Shown one piece after another: positions 33,037-33,838 of a DNA stretch of 33,838 bases (position 1 is its first letter; every line of letters begins with the position of its first letter). The position numbers and the translations under genes are program-made. The stretch comes from Bacteroidota bacterium (GTDB taxonomy: Bacteria; Bacteroidota; Bacteroidia; Bacteroidales; GCA-2711565). The notes below the pieces were generated by a model that saw only the letters and a program-made list of their open reading frames with translations, did not search any database and had not been told where the DNA came from. The stretch spans positions 1 through 33,838 of the forward strand of contig PIVJ01000026.1 in NCBI GenBank assembly GCA_003353955.1. Direction: 5' to 3'.

Positions 33037-33600
33037 ATGAACCAGGATTGGAAAATATACACTAAAACTGGTGATGAAGGCGAAACCTCATTAATTGGTG
33101 GAAGCCGGGTGCCGAAATATCATGAGCGTATTGAAGCCTATGGTACTATAGATGAGCTAAACTCCTATATCGGATTAATCAGAGATCAGAAACTCGAAGA
33201 TCATTCAAAATCAATTCTTTTAGAAATTCAAGATCGGTTATTTACCATTGAGTCATCATTGGCTACTGATCCCAAACAAACCATCGGAAAAAAATTACCT
33301 TCTATTAAAGAAAAAGACATCAGCTTATTAGAAAAAGAGATTGATTTTATGAATGAGAAGCTTCCGAGCTTAACATCATTTGTGTTGCCAGGTGGTAATG
33401 TTATTTCATCCCACTGTCAAGTGGCACGAACAATTTGTCGACGAGCTGAACGATTAACCATTAAATTTACCGTATCAAATCAGGTAGGTGAATTAAATAT
33501 TAAATATTTGAACAGATTATCTGATTACTTATTTGTATTAGCCAGAAAATGTATTTATGATTTCGGAGGAGAAGAAACTTTGTGGAAGGCCAGAACATAA
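33037..33600 (+). CDS. PduO-type cob(I)alamin adenosyltransferase
   Basis: This 187-residue protein has the three PduO-type ATR motifs: N-terminal YTKTGDEGETSLIGG (8-22) for ATP, CRRAER (134-139), and NRLSDYLFVLAR (159-170). It transfers the adenosyl group of ATP to corrinoid Co(I), making coenzyme B12, and works as a homotrimer in the cytoplasm. It starts 9 bases after the ABC ATPase gene and is likely co-transcribed, though no functional link is obvious. No cobalamin riboswitch was seen upstream. It is complete. Confidence 0.93.
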   Translation: MNQDWKIYTKTGDEGETSLIGGSRVPKYHERIEAYGTIDELNSYIGLIRDQKLEDHSKSILLEIQDRLFTIESSLATDPKQTIGKKLPSIKEKDISLLEKEIDFMNEKLPSLTSFVLPGGNVISSHCQVARTICRRAERLTIKFTVSNQVGELNIKYLNRLSDYLFVLARKCIYDFGGEETLWKART

Positions 33601-33710
33601 GGATATATCATCGTTTTTTTTAACTGTGATTCGATAAATATTCCCCATTTTATTATTTTATACATAAATACAATGGTTATTTGTATGTAATTGTATTCAA
33701 TTACTAGTGA

Positions 33711-33838
33711 TGCGTTAATTATTCCAACAAGCGGGCAACCAAAGACGAATATAGCAGAAAAAAAGGATTGGACCGTTTAGAAAAATAAATTAAGAAAGGG
33801 AAATTAACCAAATCAAATATCAATAACCGAGGCTATAA
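33711..33838 (+). pseudogene. IS1634-like transposase fragment with nonsense codon, running off the window
   Basis: A plus-strand frame reads CVNYSNKRATKDEYSRKKGL, then DRLEK, a TAA (33786-33788), and IKKGKLTKSNINNRGY up to the window edge. 'YSxKRAxKDxYxRxKGLxRLEKQIKxGKLTKxxINNRGYNK' is a conserved internal block of IS1634-family transposases, with the TAA sitting where Gln is expected (CAA to TAA). Nothing of the first half is present upstream within the window: a stop precedes it and the gap back to the adenosyltransferase stop is about 110 bases. It is a different part of the protein from the N-terminal scrap at 56-160, in the same orientation. Confidence 0.7.

Overview
The window is AT-rich chromosomal DNA from a member of the Bacteroidota. 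The evidence is the type IX secretion/gliding gene set (porP-gldK-gldL-gldM-gldN, plus a PorW/SprE lipoprotein), Bacteroidota-type -7 boxes (TAnnTTTG), very weak Shine-Dalgarno sites, and a gene order of sigma-54 activator, lptE, TPR-like protein, secG, groES, groEL. I would not name a genus. The core genes look intact, so the organism is capable of T9SS export, MEP-pathway isoprenoid synthesis, molybdate/tungstate uptake and corrinoid use.

Layout. 1-702 is debris: two transposase fragments (+) abutting the first third of a class II HMG-CoA reductase gene (-). 1.2-8.9 kb (all -) holds groEL, groES, secG, a coiled-coil/TPR-like protein, lptE, a sigma-54 activator and pheT. 9.06-9.26 kb is a frameshifted C-terminal scrap of an outer-membrane receptor. 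9.4-17.6 kb (-) is recG and then the T9SS operon porP-gldKLMN, closed by a terminator. 17.9-18.2 kb is a YitT-family remnant. 18.3-21.7 kb (+) is a wtpA-modB-modC importer, interrupted by a small unrecognised ORF and a structured repeat. 21.7-25.1 kb (-) is rseP, dxr and an M23 peptidase. 25.2-28.9 kb (+) is porW/sprE, a bactofilin, atpZ and an AtpI-position membrane protein. 28.9-29.4 kb is a truncated, frameshifted outer-membrane protein gene sitting where atpB might be expected. 29.4-30.5 kb is a PTPS/QueD-family gene and folE. 30.5-31.1 kb is an inverted second copy of the repeat followed by a multiply broken Bax-inhibitor-1 gene. 31.2-33.6 kb is fabD, a LolD/MacB-type ATPase and a PduO-type adenosyltransferase. 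33.71 kb to the end is a nonsense-bearing IS1634-like transposase fragment.

The functional theme is envelope biogenesis. The window carries the T9SS motor and ring (GldL/M, GldK/N), its OM partner PorP and the PorW/SprE lipoprotein. It also carries LPS assembly (LptE), Sec export (SecG), an envelope-stress site-2 protease (RseP), a cell-wall peptidase and a bactofilin scaffold. I did not find a convincing undescribed multi-gene system. The most informative signal is decay at the joints: at least seven broken genes or transposase scraps, nearly all lying between intact core genes, with transposase fragments at both ends. The repeat pair in inverted orientation 11 kb apart could support inversion of the segment between. 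The broken HMG-CoA reductase next to an intact dxr suggests loss of a mevalonate-related gene in a MEP-pathway organism.
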